Positions 25,531 to 34,934 of a stretch of DNA of 64,000 bases are shown here, one piece after another. Below the pieces are notes generated by a model. That model saw only the letters and a program-made list of their open reading frames with translations. It ran no database searches and had not been told where the DNA came from. This DNA comes from Pelosinus baikalensis. GTDB lineage: Bacteria; Bacillota; Negativicutes; DSM-13327. The DNA lies in assembly GCF_020819555.1 (NCBI RefSeq), contig NZ_JAJHJB010000015.1, positions 1 to 64,000 of the forward strand. The letters are read 5' to 3'. Positions within the stretch are counted from its first letter, which is position 1; the number at the start of each line of letters is the position of its first letter. The position numbers and the translations under genes were made by a program.

Positions 25531-26032
25531 ATCAGAGTATGAGTCTATAGCTCAAAAAATCCTTATGTACTATGAAAGGGTCGGTATTGCCATAACCAAT
25601 GAAGAAAAAATTCGTATTGAGATCGCTGACTTTGGTCTGAATGATATTTATAATACGGGATTACAATTAATAACCTATGTAAATACTGACAGCGTTTGCG
25701 CTAAAGAAATGGTACTTATGCCTTATCAGACTTGTCCTGAACATAAGCATCCTACAAGAAAGGAACTAGCGGGAAAAGAAGAAACTTTTAGATGCAGATA
25801 TGGCACAGTATATCTATATGTGGAAGGAGAAAAAATAGAACGTCCTCACTGTAATCCACCTTGCGGCTCAGAGCAATACTATACCGTTTGGAAAGAGATT
25901 ATTCTGACTCCTGGAGAACAATATACAATCTACCCTGATACCCTGCATTGGTTCCAATCCGGCAGGTTAGGTGCTGTCATTTCAGAATTTTCCACTCGTT
26001 CTACAGACGGAAACCGATATCTTTACCGATAG
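25520..26032 (+). CDS. D-lyxose ketol-isomerase
   Basis: A 170-residue cupin-fold isomerase of the Lyx_isomer family (EC 5.3.1.15), interconverting D-lyxose with D-xylulose and often D-mannose with D-fructose. Metal ligands are visible in CPEHKHPTRKELAGKEETFRC and in YPDTLHWFQSGRLGAVISEF. The gene starts inside the end of the kinase gene with AATAGGAG a short distance before the ATG and ends at a strong terminator. With kinase and aldolase it could form an isomerase-kinase-aldolase route from an aldose to dihydroxyacetone phosphate. The proposed substrates are inference. Confidence 0.9.
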   Translation: MINKSEYESIAQKILMYYERVGIAITNEEKIRIEIADFGLNDIYNTGLQLITYVNTDSVCAKEMVLMPYQTCPEHKHPTRKELAGKEETFRCRYGTVYLYVEGEKIERPHCNPPCGSEQYYTVWKEIILTPGEQYTIYPDTLHWFQSGRLGAVISEFSTRSTDGNRYLYR

Positions 26033-26071
26033 CAGGATTATACGGTAGTGATTTGCAAATGATGATATAGT

Positions 26072-26108
26072 AAAAAAGTAGACAAGGAAATCCCTGCCTA
26101 CTTTTTTA
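26072..26108 (+). terminator. Terminator of the sugar operon
   Basis: AAAAAAGTAG / CTACTTTTTT stem with an internal G-C-rich part, a T-run on the plus strand, 40 bases after the isomerase stop. Confidence 0.8.
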
Positions 26109-26120
26109 CTGTATATATTC

Positions 26121-26190
26121 TTCATAGTCTTCGCATCTTCGTGGTTCAAAATGCTTTATTTTTATCCTATCTCTCTTTTCTCTGTGGTCC
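26121..26190 (-). repeat. ACCACRAAG-type short repeats downstream of purD
   Basis: On the minus strand GAACCACGAAGATGCGAAGA (about 26148-26128) and GGACCACAGAGAAAAGAGAG (about 26190-26171) resemble each other and the palindromic element at 37581-37643. They look like copies of a small dispersed sequence. Confidence 0.4.
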
Positions 26191-26201
26191 CTTTTTCTAT
26201 T

Positions 26202-27497
26202 TTATATGTTTTTAAAAGACGCGTCAGCGTTTTTCTTTATCGCCCGGAATGCAATATCTTTTCGATAATGCATTCCTTTAAATTTTATAGATCCAATTGC
26301 CTGATATGCCTTGTCCACTGCTTGCTTAATGGCAGAGTCTGTAGCTGTTACACCAAGTACACGTCCACCATTCGTTAACACCTGTCCTTCGCAGCCAGCA
26401 GTGCCAGCATGAAATACATAGGCACCTTGTTCTTCCGCTTTGTCGATACCACTAATGATATCGCCCTTAGCATATTCTTCAGGATATCCTCCCGCCGCTA
26501 ACACTACACATACAGCAGCCTCATCCTTCCAATTAACAGAAGTACCTGCCAATGTACCCTCTATGCAAGCTTTCATAATCGTCACTAAATCGCTATCTAG
26601 CAAAGGTAGTACGACTTGAGTTTCAGGATCACCAAAACGAGCATTAAATTCAATGACCTTAGGACCATCTGCAGTCATAATCAACCCTAAATACAAGCAT
26701 CCACAATAGGAACATCCTTCACTTTCCATGGCAGCAATTGTAGGCTGAAAAATCTCTTTCAGGACCTGGGCACTGATCGCTGGGGTAATAATCGGAGCAG
26801 GTGCATAGGCTCCCATCCCTCCTGTATTAGGTCCCTGATCATGATCAAAGACTCGCTTATGATCTTGAGCTGCTACCATAGGGATGATCGTCTTCCCATC
26901 AGTAAAAGCTAATATAGAAGCTTCCTCACCCACTAAGAATTCCTCTATGACGACCTGACTGCCTGCTTGACCAAAAGCTCCGTCACACATCATCATATCA
27001 ACCGCTGCTAGAGCTTCATCAATGGTCATTGCAACCACAACGCCTTTACCAGCTGCCAATCCATCAGCCTTTACGACTACAGGCGCTCCCTGGGAGTTTA
27101 TGTATGCCTTTGCCATATCAGCCTGAGTAAATACAGCATATTTAGCAGTAGGGATATTATACTTTTCCATTAAATTTTTAGCAAAAGTTTTTGAGCTTTC
27201 AATCTGGGCGGCAGCCTGGGTAGGTCCAAAACAGGCAAGACCATTTGCCTGAAAAACATCTACGATACCATTTGATAAAGGAATTTCAGGACCTACTACG
27301 GTGAGCGTAACCTTCTGCTCTTTAGCAAATACCACAAGAGCAGCATTATCCATGATATCAAGTTCTACACACTCGGCGATTTTTGCAATACCTGGATTGC
27401 CAGGGATACAGAATATCTTTTCTACATCTCTATTTTCTTTTAATTTAGACACTAATGCATGCTCACGTCCGCCGCCACCAATGACCAATAGATTCAT
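26202..27497 (-). CDS. purD: Phosphoribosylamine--glycine ligase
   Basis: Second step of purine synthesis: ligates glycine to 5-phosphoribosylamine with ATP. The 431-residue ATP-grasp enzyme starts MNLLVIGGGGREHALVSKL and has GPEIPLSNGIVDVFQ, PVVVKADGLAAGKGVVVA, QDHKRVFDHDQGPNTGGMGAYAPAP and EFNARFGDPETQVVLPLL, all canonical. GGGAG stands before the ATG. It is last gene of the purE-C-F-M-N-H-D operon, 53 bases after purH. It is a few residues longer than the usual protein at the C-terminus (FRAIKKNADASFKNI). No terminator of good quality is visible downstream. Confidence 0.97.
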   Translation of the reverse strand: MNLLVIGGGGREHALVSKLKENRDVEKIFCIPGNPGIAKIAECVELDIMDNAALVVFAKEQKVTLTVVGPEIPLSNGIVDVFQANGLACFGPTQAAAQIESSKTFAKNLMEKYNIPTAKYAVFTQADMAKAYINSQGAPVVVKADGLAAGKGVVVAMTIDEALAAVDMMMCDGAFGQAGSQVVIEEFLVGEEASILAFTDGKTIIPMVAAQDHKRVFDHDQGPNTGGMGAYAPAPIITPAISAQVLKEIFQPTIAAMESEGCSYCGCLYLGLIMTADGPKVIEFNARFGDPETQVVLPLLDSDLVTIMKACIEGTLAGTSVNWKDEAAVCVVLAAGGYPEEYAKGDIISGIDKAEEQGAYVFHAGTAGCEGQVLTNGGRVLGVTATDSAIKQAVDKAYQAIGSIKFKGMHYRKDIAFRAIKKNADASFKNI

Positions 27498-27550
27498 GGC
27501 TATCTCCCTTCCAATGGGCTGTTCGGCAACTGCCCCACAAATTTATATAC

Positions 27551-29092
27551 TTAATGTTTAAAATGTCTTGTTCCTGTAAATACCATAGCAATCCCATGTT
27601 CATCAGCAGCTTCAATAGATTCTTGATCACGCACAGAACCACCAGGCTGAATAATGACTTTGATTCCTGCTTTTGCTGCAGTATCCACTGTATCACGGAA
27701 AGGTAAAAACGCATCGGAAGCCATTACTGCACCGAAAGCTTTAGCACCAGCTTGTTCTAAGGCAATAGCAGCAGCTCCTACACGATTCATTTGTCCTGCG
27801 CCAACACCTAAGGTCTGATTATCATTAGCAATCACAATGGCATTGGATTTCACATGTTTAACCACTTTCCAAGCAAGGAGCAGCTCTTCCCACTCTTTTG
27901 TGGTTGGCTGAGTTTTCGTGACAACTTTCATATCATGGCAACTTTCAACCACAGTGTCTTTATCTTGCACTAACATGCCACCTGAAACTGTTTTTATATC
28001 CACCTGTTTACAGCCCGTTTGCAGCTTTTCAGCCACGAGAAGACGAAGATTCTGTTTTTTTGTTAACAAATCTAATGCATCTTTTGTATAGCCTGGAGCA
28101 ACAACTGCTTCAGCAAACAATTTACTGATTTGTACAGCTGTTGCCACATCTACATCCCGGTTTAAACCAATAATTCCACCATAGGCAGATACAGGGTCAG
28201 CCTGATAGGCTTTTGAATAGGCTTCTGCCAAATCAATACCCACACCCGTACCACATGGATTGGTGTGTTTTATAATCGTAGCTGCCGGTTTTTCAAATTC
28301 AGCGACAATATTGTAAGCAGATTCTACATCCACAATATTGTTAAAAGACAATTCCTTGCCATGTAATTGCTGGGCATTTGCGACCCCTACAGCAGCAACA
28401 TGTTTCTCCCGATAAAAGGCTGCCTGTTGCTGAGGATTTTCTCCGTAACGTAACGGCTGCACTTTTTCATAGACTACATGCACTGTATCCGGAAAAGCTC
28501 CCTCTCCCAGTTGCCCTGCCAAGTAAGTTGCAATGCAAGCATCATATTCAGCAGTATGATGAAAAGCCTCTTTTGCTAATGCCATGCGATAAGCGGGCAA
28601 AATATCATTTTCTTGGGCCAACTGCTTTAAAATATCACCATAACGTGCTGGATTCACTACCACTGTTACATATTGGAAATTCTTAGATGCTGCACGAATC
28701 ATAGCCGGTCCGCCAATATCAATATTTTCTACAGCATCTTCCAGTGACACATTCGGACGCTCTATAGTTTGGCGAAAGGGATATAAATTGACAACTACCA
28801 TATCGATAGCTGAAATGTGATGTTTCTCCATGGCTTCTACATGAGCCTTATTATCACGAACGGCTAAGATTCCGCCATGAATATAAGGGTTTAATGTTTT
28901 TACGCGACCATCCATAATTTCCGGAAAGCCAGTAATATCACTCACATATTTGACAGGAATTCCTGCTTCCCGCAATGTTTTCATCGTACCACCAGTAGAG
29001 ATAATTTCCACACCATACTGATGTAATTGCTGGGCGAATTCAACAATACCTGTTTTATCTGAAACGCTAATAAGGGCACGCTTGATGTTCAT
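27551..29092 (-). CDS. purH: Bifunctional AICAR transformylase / IMP cyclohydrolase
   Basis: The last two steps of IMP synthesis: formylates AICAR with 10-formyltetrahydrofolate and closes the ring. The 513-residue protein has the IMP cyclohydrolase domain at the N-terminus (KRALISVSDKTGIVEFA, EIISTGGT, VDMVVVNLYPF, NIDIGGPAMIRAASKN). The transformylase domain follows, with LRYGENPQQQAAFY, IIKHTNPCGTGVG and the C-terminal DAFLPFRDTVDTAAKAG followed by IIQPGGSVRDQE. It lies 19 bases from purN and is part of the pur operon. Length and motifs are normal. Confidence 0.98.
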   Translation of the reverse strand: MNIKRALISVSDKTGIVEFAQQLHQYGVEIISTGGTMKTLREAGIPVKYVSDITGFPEIMDGRVKTLNPYIHGGILAVRDNKAHVEAMEKHHISAIDMVVVNLYPFRQTIERPNVSLEDAVENIDIGGPAMIRAASKNFQYVTVVVNPARYGDILKQLAQENDILPAYRMALAKEAFHHTAEYDACIATYLAGQLGEGAFPDTVHVVYEKVQPLRYGENPQQQAAFYREKHVAAVGVANAQQLHGKELSFNNIVDVESAYNIVAEFEKPAATIIKHTNPCGTGVGIDLAEAYSKAYQADPVSAYGGIIGLNRDVDVATAVQISKLFAEAVVAPGYTKDALDLLTKKQNLRLLVAEKLQTGCKQVDIKTVSGGMLVQDKDTVVESCHDMKVVTKTQPTTKEWEELLLAWKVVKHVKSNAIVIANDNQTLGVGAGQMNRVGAAAIALEQAGAKAFGAVMASDAFLPFRDTVDTAAKAGIKVIIQPGGSVRDQESIEAADEHGIAMVFTGTRHFKH

Positions 29093-29111
29093 TTTTATTC
29101 CTCACTTATAG

Positions 29112-29720
29112 CTATATAATTTTTACATTACGACCTTCGATACAAAGGCGCTGTTCACAATACAGACGAATTGCTTGAGGGTATAATTTATGCTCTACTG
29201 CCAAAATGCGTTCACTTAAGGTCTCTACCGTATCATCAGCAAGTATGGATACAGCCTGCTGCATGATAATCGGTCCCGTATCCATACCTTCATCCACAAA
29301 ATGTATGGTGCAGCCAGAAACTTTTGCCCCATAGGCAATCGCTTGTTCGTGAGCATCCAGCCCAGGAAAGGCAGGCAATAATGATGGATGAATATTCATA
29401 ATACTGCCTGAGAAAAGATTAACGAAATATGCACTTAAAATACGCATGAATCCTGCTAATACCACTAAATCTACATGATATAAAGTAAGTTGCTGGGCGA
29501 TGGCTGCTTCAAACTCTTGTTTTGACGGAAAATCTTTACGTTCAATGCATATTGCCGGAATTCCCTTAGCCGTTGCATGTTCCAGCACTTTGGCATTTGC
29601 CTTATCACTAATCACTAGACCAACTTTAGCATGAAGGAGTCCAGCATCAATGCTATTACAAATGGCCTGCATATTGCTTCCCCGCCCGGAAGCCAATATA
29701 CCTAGTATGGTTTTACTCAC
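29112..29720 (-). CDS. purN: Phosphoribosylglycinamide formyltransferase
   Basis: Transfers the formyl group of 10-formyltetrahydrofolate to GAR in the third step of purine synthesis. It has about 202 residues, starting SKTILGILASGRGSNMQAI (phosphate-binding loop). The catalytic Asn and His lie in SGSIMNIHPSLLPAFPGLDAHEQA, with the conserved Asp in HFVDEGMDTGPII. The GTG at 29720 is chosen because AAAGGTGG stands seven bases upstream and the homologous region begins there. It overlaps the end of purM by 8 bases, consistent with translational coupling. Confidence 0.95.
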   Translation of the reverse strand: MSKTILGILASGRGSNMQAICNSIDAGLLHAKVGLVISDKANAKVLEHATAKGIPAICIERKDFPSKQEFEAAIAQQLTLYHVDLVVLAGFMRILSAYFVNLFSGSIMNIHPSLLPAFPGLDAHEQAIAYGAKVSGCTIHFVDEGMDTGPIIMQQAVSILADDTVETLSERILAVEHKLYPQAIRLYCEQRLCIEGRNVKII

Positions 29721-30762
29721 CAAAGATGCCACCTTTCAGTACCGTCTCCTTGGCTCCTTGCGTCACTTGACCAATGACAAAAGATGCTTCGCCTCTTGCA
29801 GAAAGATCATCTTGAATCTGCTTGACGTCAGATGGAGAAACAACCAGTATCATACCAATCCCCATATTGAAGGTTCGATACATTTCCGTCCAAGCTACAT
29901 TCCCCCACTGCTGCAATAGAGCAAATACAGGTGGCTTAGGCCAGCTTTCTGTATCCACCATAGCGCCGCAGCCTTCCGGCAATACGCGAGGAATGTTTTC
30001 GTAAAAACCACCACCAGTAATATGCACCATGCCTTTTATTGCAAATTTTTCAATTAAAGGTAAACAAGCCTTCGGATATAGCTTAGTTGGAATTAATAAT
30101 TCTTCTCCTAAAGTCTTTTCTAATTCAGGAACAATTTGATTGATATCCATTTGCTTTATGTCAAAACAGATCTTTCGCACTAACGAATAGCCATTGGAAT
30201 GCAACCCGCTGGAAGGCAGACCAATCAGCACGTCTCCAGGCTGTATGGTTTGTCCTGTAATTAATTTAGAGCGTTCTGCAACACCTACGGCAAAGCCACC
30301 AATATCATATTCTCCATTTTTATAGAAACTTGCCATTTCTGCCGTTTCTCCGCCAATCAGAGAACATCCCGATTCCAGGCAAGCTCCAGCGATACCGCTG
30401 ACAATAGCCGCTACTTGTTCTGGCGACAATTTGCCCACTGCCAAATAATCCAAGAAAAATAAGGGTTCAGCGCCTTGCACCAAAATATCATTTACACACA
30501 TTGCCACTGCATCCTGACCAATAGTGTCATGTTTGTCAGCCATAAAGGCAATACATAATTTCGTACCAACACCATCCGTACCAGAAACCAATACCGGCTG
30601 ACGATATTTAGCAACATCAAGGGCAAATAGACCGCCAAAGCCACCAATATCCCCCAAAACTTCCGGACGATAGGTAGAACGAACATGTTTTTTCATTAAA
30701 TCTACAGCTTTATTACCAGCATCAATGTCAACACCAGCATCACGATATGTTAATTGGCTCAT
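29713..30762 (-). CDS. purM: Phosphoribosylformylglycinamidine cyclo-ligase (AIR synthetase)
   Basis: Fifth step of purine synthesis: ATP-dependent closure of the imidazole ring. The 349-residue enzyme begins LTYRDAGVDIDAGNKAVDLM and has GGFGGLFALD, VSGTDGVGTKL, the MCVNDILVQGAEPLFFLDY motif, LIGGETAEM, GLPSSGLHSNGYSL and HITGGGFYENIPRVLP, all canonical. The start ATG overlaps the purF stop codon (ATGA). It lies between purF and purN in the pur operon. The purSQL genes that make its substrate are not in this window. Confidence 0.98.
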   Translation of the reverse strand: MSQLTYRDAGVDIDAGNKAVDLMKKHVRSTYRPEVLGDIGGFGGLFALDVAKYRQPVLVSGTDGVGTKLCIAFMADKHDTIGQDAVAMCVNDILVQGAEPLFFLDYLAVGKLSPEQVAAIVSGIAGACLESGCSLIGGETAEMASFYKNGEYDIGGFAVGVAERSKLITGQTIQPGDVLIGLPSSGLHSNGYSLVRKICFDIKQMDINQIVPELEKTLGEELLIPTKLYPKACLPLIEKFAIKGMVHITGGGFYENIPRVLPEGCGAMVDTESWPKPPVFALLQQWGNVAWTEMYRTFNMGIGMILVVSPSDVKQIQDDLSARGEASFVIGQVTQGAKETVLKGGIFGE

Positions 30763-32198
30763 AAAGGGCCCTCCTGTTCAAAGACATACTTATTACCACC
30801 ACAATGCTGCTCACAAGGCGTGCTGCCTGGATATTCTGAATTAAAACAGGCATAACACATTTTTTTGTCTTGCACTGTTTTAAGAGACGTGGCCAATCCT
30901 TCTATCGTAAGATAATGCAGCGAATCAGCACCAATAAAGTCTCGTATTTCTTCTACACTCTTTGTCGCAGCAATGAGCTCTTTACGTACTGACGTATCAA
31001 TTCCATAGTAACAAGGGTAGATAATTGGAGGTGAACTGACACACATATGAACGGCAGTAGCTCCAGCTTCACGAATCATCCGCACAATCTTACCACTGGT
31101 TGTGCCGCGCACAATGGAATCATCCACCATAATAACAGATTTACCTTTTACTACAGACTTAATCGCATTGAGTTTAATTTTTACGCTTCGATCTCTGTCC
31201 TTTTGATCAGGCTGAATAAAAGTACGACCAATATAACGATTCTTGATTAAGCCTTCCGCAAATGGGACTCCTGATTCGTAACTAAACCCCAATGCGGCAG
31301 TTGTTCCAGAGTCAGGTACAGAGATAACAAGATCTGCTTTAAGACCACTTTGGCGCGCCAAGGTTCGTCCCATTTCAAATCGGGCTTGATACACACTTTG
31401 TCCATCAATAATGCTGTCTGGACGAGCAAAATAAATATATTCAAATACACACAGTGCTTGATTGGCTTTATCGCCAAAACGTTCTGCAGTTATTCCTGTA
31501 TGATCAATAATAACCATTTCACCTGGTTCTACATCTCTTACAAATTCTGCATCAACCGTATCCAAAGCACAGGATTCGGAAGAAAGGACAAAACCATCCT
31601 TCACTTTACCAATGCATAATGGGCGAAGACCATGAGGATCACGCACACCAATTAGTTTTTCCTCTGTCATAATCACTAGACAGTATGCACCTTCAATTTG
31701 AGATAAACTCTCTACAATTTTCTCTTCTAATGTAGCTTTACGAGACCTGGCTATCAAATTTACAATGACTTCACTATCAATGGTTGTCTGAAAGATACTG
31801 CCTTGCTCTTCCATTTCCTCACGCAGTACTCGTGCATTGGTCAGATTCCCATTATGAGCTAAACTAATGTGCCCACCTGAATACTTGACTTTTAAAGGTT
31901 GTGTGTTCATGAGGGAACTAGAGCCAGTGGTTGAATAGCGAACATGCCCTATGCCAATATGCTGGTCCGGTAAATCCGGAAGCTGGTGGCGAAACACTTC
32001 ACTTACCAACCCCATTCCTCTTGATACATCCATCCAAGAGCCATTTGTTACTGCAATACCTGCGCTTTCTTGCCCGCGGTGCTGCAAGGCATATAATCCC
32101 CAATAGGTATTTAATGCGACATTATTTTCCCGGGAATATATGCCAAAGACTCCGCATTCTTCCTCCATTTTATCAACTTCCACGAACTGGTTGATCAT
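30759..32198 (-). CDS. purF: Amidophosphoribosyltransferase
   Basis: First committed step: PRPP plus glutamine gives 5-phosphoribosylamine. The 479-residue protein has a short propeptide (residues 1-14) before the glutamine-amidotransferase nucleophile Cys15 in EEECGVFGIYS. It then shows GHVRYSTTGSS, LAHNGNLTNA, the PRPP loop VIMVDDSIVRGTTSGKIV and Fe-S-type cysteines (MCYACFNSEYPGSTPCEQHCGG), so it belongs to the B. subtilis-like, cluster-containing class. The ATG overlaps the purC stop (ATGA). Oxygen sensitivity of the cluster fits an anaerobe. Confidence 0.98.
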   Translation of the reverse strand: MINQFVEVDKMEEECGVFGIYSRENNVALNTYWGLYALQHRGQESAGIAVTNGSWMDVSRGMGLVSEVFRHQLPDLPDQHIGIGHVRYSTTGSSSLMNTQPLKVKYSGGHISLAHNGNLTNARVLREEMEEQGSIFQTTIDSEVIVNLIARSRKATLEEKIVESLSQIEGAYCLVIMTEEKLIGVRDPHGLRPLCIGKVKDGFVLSSESCALDTVDAEFVRDVEPGEMVIIDHTGITAERFGDKANQALCVFEYIYFARPDSIIDGQSVYQARFEMGRTLARQSGLKADLVISVPDSGTTAALGFSYESGVPFAEGLIKNRYIGRTFIQPDQKDRDRSVKIKLNAIKSVVKGKSVIMVDDSIVRGTTSGKIVRMIREAGATAVHMCVSSPPIIYPCYYGIDTSVRKELIAATKSVEEIRDFIGADSLHYLTIEGLATSLKTVQDKKMCYACFNSEYPGSTPCEQHCGGNKYVFEQEGPL

Positions 32199-32905
32199 GC
32201 TTTTTCACCTGTTAAACGGAACAATATTTCTTTGTAAGCATCTTCCACATTGCCAAGATCACGGCGGAAGCGATCCTTATCAAGTTTTTCACCTGTTTCA
32301 CTGTCCCAAAAACGACAAGTATCTGGTGAAATCTCATCGCCTAATAATACTTGGCCATTATGAACACCGAATTCCAATTTAAAATCAATCAGTTCGATTT
32401 TCTTTTCCCGTAAATAATTGGTCAAAATTTCATTAATTTTAAAAGCATACTCTTCTAATGTTTTCACTTGCTCTTCCGTAGCCAATTCTAATATTTTAAT
32501 GTGATGCTGGTTAATTAAAGGATCACCCAACTCATCATTTTTATAATACATTTCAACGATTGGTACAGGAAGTTTTCTGCCTTCTTCCCAGCCAATACGT
32601 TTTGCCAAACTACCTGCTGCAATATTACGTACTACTACTTCTACAGGGAGAATTGTCAAGGACTTAACAAGCTGCTCCCGTTCGCTTACTCTTTTGATAA
32701 AGTGGTGAGGAATGCCGTTTTTGCCTAATAAATCAAAGAAAAATGTTGTAATCTTATTATTGAGTACCCCTTTGCTATCAATCGTACCTTTTTTTAATCC
32801 ATTAAAAGCTGTCGCATCATCTTTATAATACACTAACAATTCATCAGCCACATCTGTACTGTAGATTCTCTTTGCTTTGCCTTCATATAATGGTTGTTTT
32901 TCCAT
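32195..32905 (-). CDS. purC: Phosphoribosylaminoimidazole-succinocarboxamide (SAICAR) synthase
   Basis: Adds aspartate to CAIR using ATP. A protein of about 236 residues: EKQPLYEGKAKRIYSTD at the N-terminus (ATP lid), KDDATAFNGLKKG, PVEVVVRNIAAGSLAKR, LIDFKLEFGV and LLGDEISPDTCRFWD. The ATG at 32905 has AGGAG ten bases upstream; the GTG nine bases earlier lies too close to that site. It is the second gene of the operon, 22 bases after purE and overlapping purF by four bases. Confidence 0.97.
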   Translation of the reverse strand: MEKQPLYEGKAKRIYSTDVADELLVYYKDDATAFNGLKKGTIDSKGVLNNKITTFFFDLLGKNGIPHHFIKRVSEREQLVKSLTILPVEVVVRNIAAGSLAKRIGWEEGRKLPVPIVEMYYKNDELGDPLINQHHIKILELATEEQVKTLEEYAFKINEILTNYLREKKIELIDFKLEFGVHNGQVLLGDEISPDTCRFWDSETGEKLDKDRFRRDLGNVEDAYKEILFRLTGEKA

Positions 32906-32927
32906 AATTAACACTCTCCTAATATTT

Positions 32928-33419
32928 TTATCCTAACAATTTAGTAGAAAGTCTGGCTGCTTTTTCTTCTACTTCATCAGCCATCGTTCTACGATTTTCT
33001 GCTAATTTTTCAGCCAACTTTACATGTTTTCCAGCCATAATTTGTACCGCAAATATAGCTGCATTTTTGGCTCCATTCACTGCCATTGTAGCTACTGGAA
33101 TACCAGCAGGCATTTGTACAATGCTAAGTAATGCATCAAGCCCATTTAAGCACGTACTATTAATAGGCACTCCAATTACCGGCAACGTTGTATATGCTGC
33201 AATCACTCCCGGCAAATGAGCTGCTGCTCCAGCAGCGGCAATAATCACCTCAACGCCCCGTTCTCGGGCCCCTGCTGCAAATCCATGAACTTTGTCAGGT
33301 GTGCGATGAGCTGAAGCTACAACCACTTCTGTGGCTATGCCAAAGTCTTTTAATACGTCAACTGCTGGCTGCACAATGGACCAATCAGAATCACTTCCCA
33401 TAATAATAGCTACTTTCAC
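32928..33419 (-). CDS. purE: N5-carboxyaminoimidazole ribonucleotide mutase (AIR carboxylase)
   Basis: Rearranges N5-CAIR to CAIR. A 163-residue protein: VAIIMGSDSDWSIVQPA (substrate loop), VASAHRTPDKVHGFAAGA and AAGAAAHLPGVIAAYTTLPVIGVP, as in class I PurE. The GTG at 33419 follows GGAGG by eight bases and gives the normal length; the track frame to 33512 adds a non-homologous extension. It is first gene of purE-C-F-M-N-H-D. No purK, which normally makes its substrate, is next to it. Confidence 0.95.
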   Translation of the reverse strand: MKVAIIMGSDSDWSIVQPAVDVLKDFGIATEVVVASAHRTPDKVHGFAAGARERGVEVIIAAAGAAAHLPGVIAAYTTLPVIGVPINSTCLNGLDALLSIVQMPAGIPVATMAVNGAKNAAIFAVQIMAGKHVKLAEKLAENRRTMADEVEEKAARLSTKLLG

Positions 33420-33520
33420 TAAAAGCTCCTCCTTTTTTTGATCCTTATCAGAATTTATATCATCCCTACATACTTTCATATGATTAGAGAATGGAACATA
33501 CGTTTCATGCACCGAATGGT

Positions 33521-33556
33521 AAACCCAGATACTTTTCTATGTTAGTATCTGGGTTT
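33521..33556 (-). terminator. Terminator between the purine permease gene and the pur operon
   Basis: AAACCCAGATACT / AGTATCTGGGTTT perfect 13-bp stem 10 bases after the permease stop. It separates the riboswitch-controlled permease from purE unless there is read-through. Confidence 0.7.
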
Positions 33557-33566
33557 ATTACTTTAT

Positions 33567-34934
33567 CTACGCAAGAAAGAATAAGCGCACAACAACCAAA
33601 ACAGCTAATATATATACAATCCAATGTACTTCCCGACCGCGGCCAGTAATTAATTTTAACAGTGGATATAACACTAGACCAAAAGAAATACCATTGGCAA
33701 TGCTATAGGTAAAGGGCATCATAATAATAGTCATGAAAGCTGGCATAGCTTCTGTAAAATCACCGAAATCGATGTGTTTTACACTTTCCATCATTAATGA
33801 ACCTACAATAATAAGAGCAGGAGCAGTCGCAGCATCAGGAATTAAGGCAACAACCGGAGTAAAGAACAATGCTAAAAGAAACAAAACCCCACAGACGACA
33901 GCGGTCAAGCCAGTACGACCACCTGCTCCTACACCAGCAGCACTTTCCACAAAGGCAGTAATGGTACTTGTCCCTAAAACAGCTCCAAGACTTACGCCTG
34001 TAGCATCTACCAACATGGCTTTACCGATGCCAGGAATCTTACCATCTTTTTTCATTAAGCCAGCTTTACTGGTAGTACCTACCAAGGTACCCATGGTATC
34101 AAATAATTCAACAAAGGTAAATGTGAAGATAATCGTTGTTAACCCCATACTAATAGCACCAGGAATATCCAGCGCAAAAAAGGCATTGTTACTAAAGTCA
34201 GGAATTGCTACAGGAACAAATCCTGTCGGAACATTGACGACTCCCATTGAAATACCAACAAGGGTACTAATGAGAATACCAAATAACATAGCCCCTTTTA
34301 CCTTACGTGCCATTAAAATACTAATGAAAATAAGACCAAAAACAGCTAGTAAAACATGGTGATCAGCCAATTTACCCAGTTCTATAATCGTCTCAAAAGA
34401 TAGGGGTGATCCATTCCCCTTAGCAGCAACAATTTTTTCTAAAGTTGGTGGAATTAAGGATAAACGAATATTCATAATACCAGAAAGCTTTAAACCAATA
34501 ATTGTAATAAAAAGTCCAATCCCTACGGTAATCGCATGTTTTAAAGAGTTAGGCATGCCTTCAATTAACAATTGGCGGACTTGGGTTAATGTTAGAATTA
34601 AGAAAATAATACCTGAAATAAATACAGCTCCCAAAGCCACTTGCCAAGAAATCCCCATACCAATAACCACTGTAAAGGCATAAAAGGCATTGAGCCCCAT
34701 ACCAGGTGCTAAAGCGATAGGGTAATTCACAAATATCCCCATCATCATCGTAACGACGGCAGAACCAATCGCAGTTGCAAGCAATACTGCATTTTTATCC
34801 ATTCCAGCAGATCCTAAAATGCTGGGATTGACAAATAATATGTATGCCATTGTCATAAATGTAGTAATACCAGCCATTACCTCCGTTTGTACATTGGTAT
34901 TTCGCTCACTTAACTTAAATAATCGTTCTAACAT
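33567..34934 (-). CDS. NCS2/AzgA-type purine permease (hypoxanthine/guanine family)
   Basis: A 455-residue integral membrane protein with 12 or more membrane segments. The N-terminus LFKLSERNTNVQTEVMAGITTFMTMAYILFVNP, the loop NYPIALAPGMGLNAFYAFTV and FTFVELFDTMGTLVGTTSKAG are typical of the AzgA/PbuG branch of proton-coupled purine transporters. It also has the ESAAGVGAGGRTGLTAVVCG segment. AAGGAG stands eight bases before the ATG. Its leader carries a guanine-type riboswitch (35208-35277) and a terminator, so guanine or hypoxanthine should repress it. Confidence 0.94.
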   Translation of the reverse strand: MLERLFKLSERNTNVQTEVMAGITTFMTMAYILFVNPSILGSAGMDKNAVLLATAIGSAVVTMMMGIFVNYPIALAPGMGLNAFYAFTVVIGMGISWQVALGAVFISGIIFLILTLTQVRQLLIEGMPNSLKHAITVGIGLFITIIGLKLSGIMNIRLSLIPPTLEKIVAAKGNGSPLSFETIIELGKLADHHVLLAVFGLIFISILMARKVKGAMLFGILISTLVGISMGVVNVPTGFVPVAIPDFSNNAFFALDIPGAISMGLTTIIFTFTFVELFDTMGTLVGTTSKAGLMKKDGKIPGIGKAMLVDATGVSLGAVLGTSTITAFVESAAGVGAGGRTGLTAVVCGVLFLLALFFTPVVALIPDAATAPALIIVGSLMMESVKHIDFGDFTEAMPAFMTIIMMPFTYSIANGISFGLVLYPLLKLITGRGREVHWIVYILAVLVVVRLFFLA

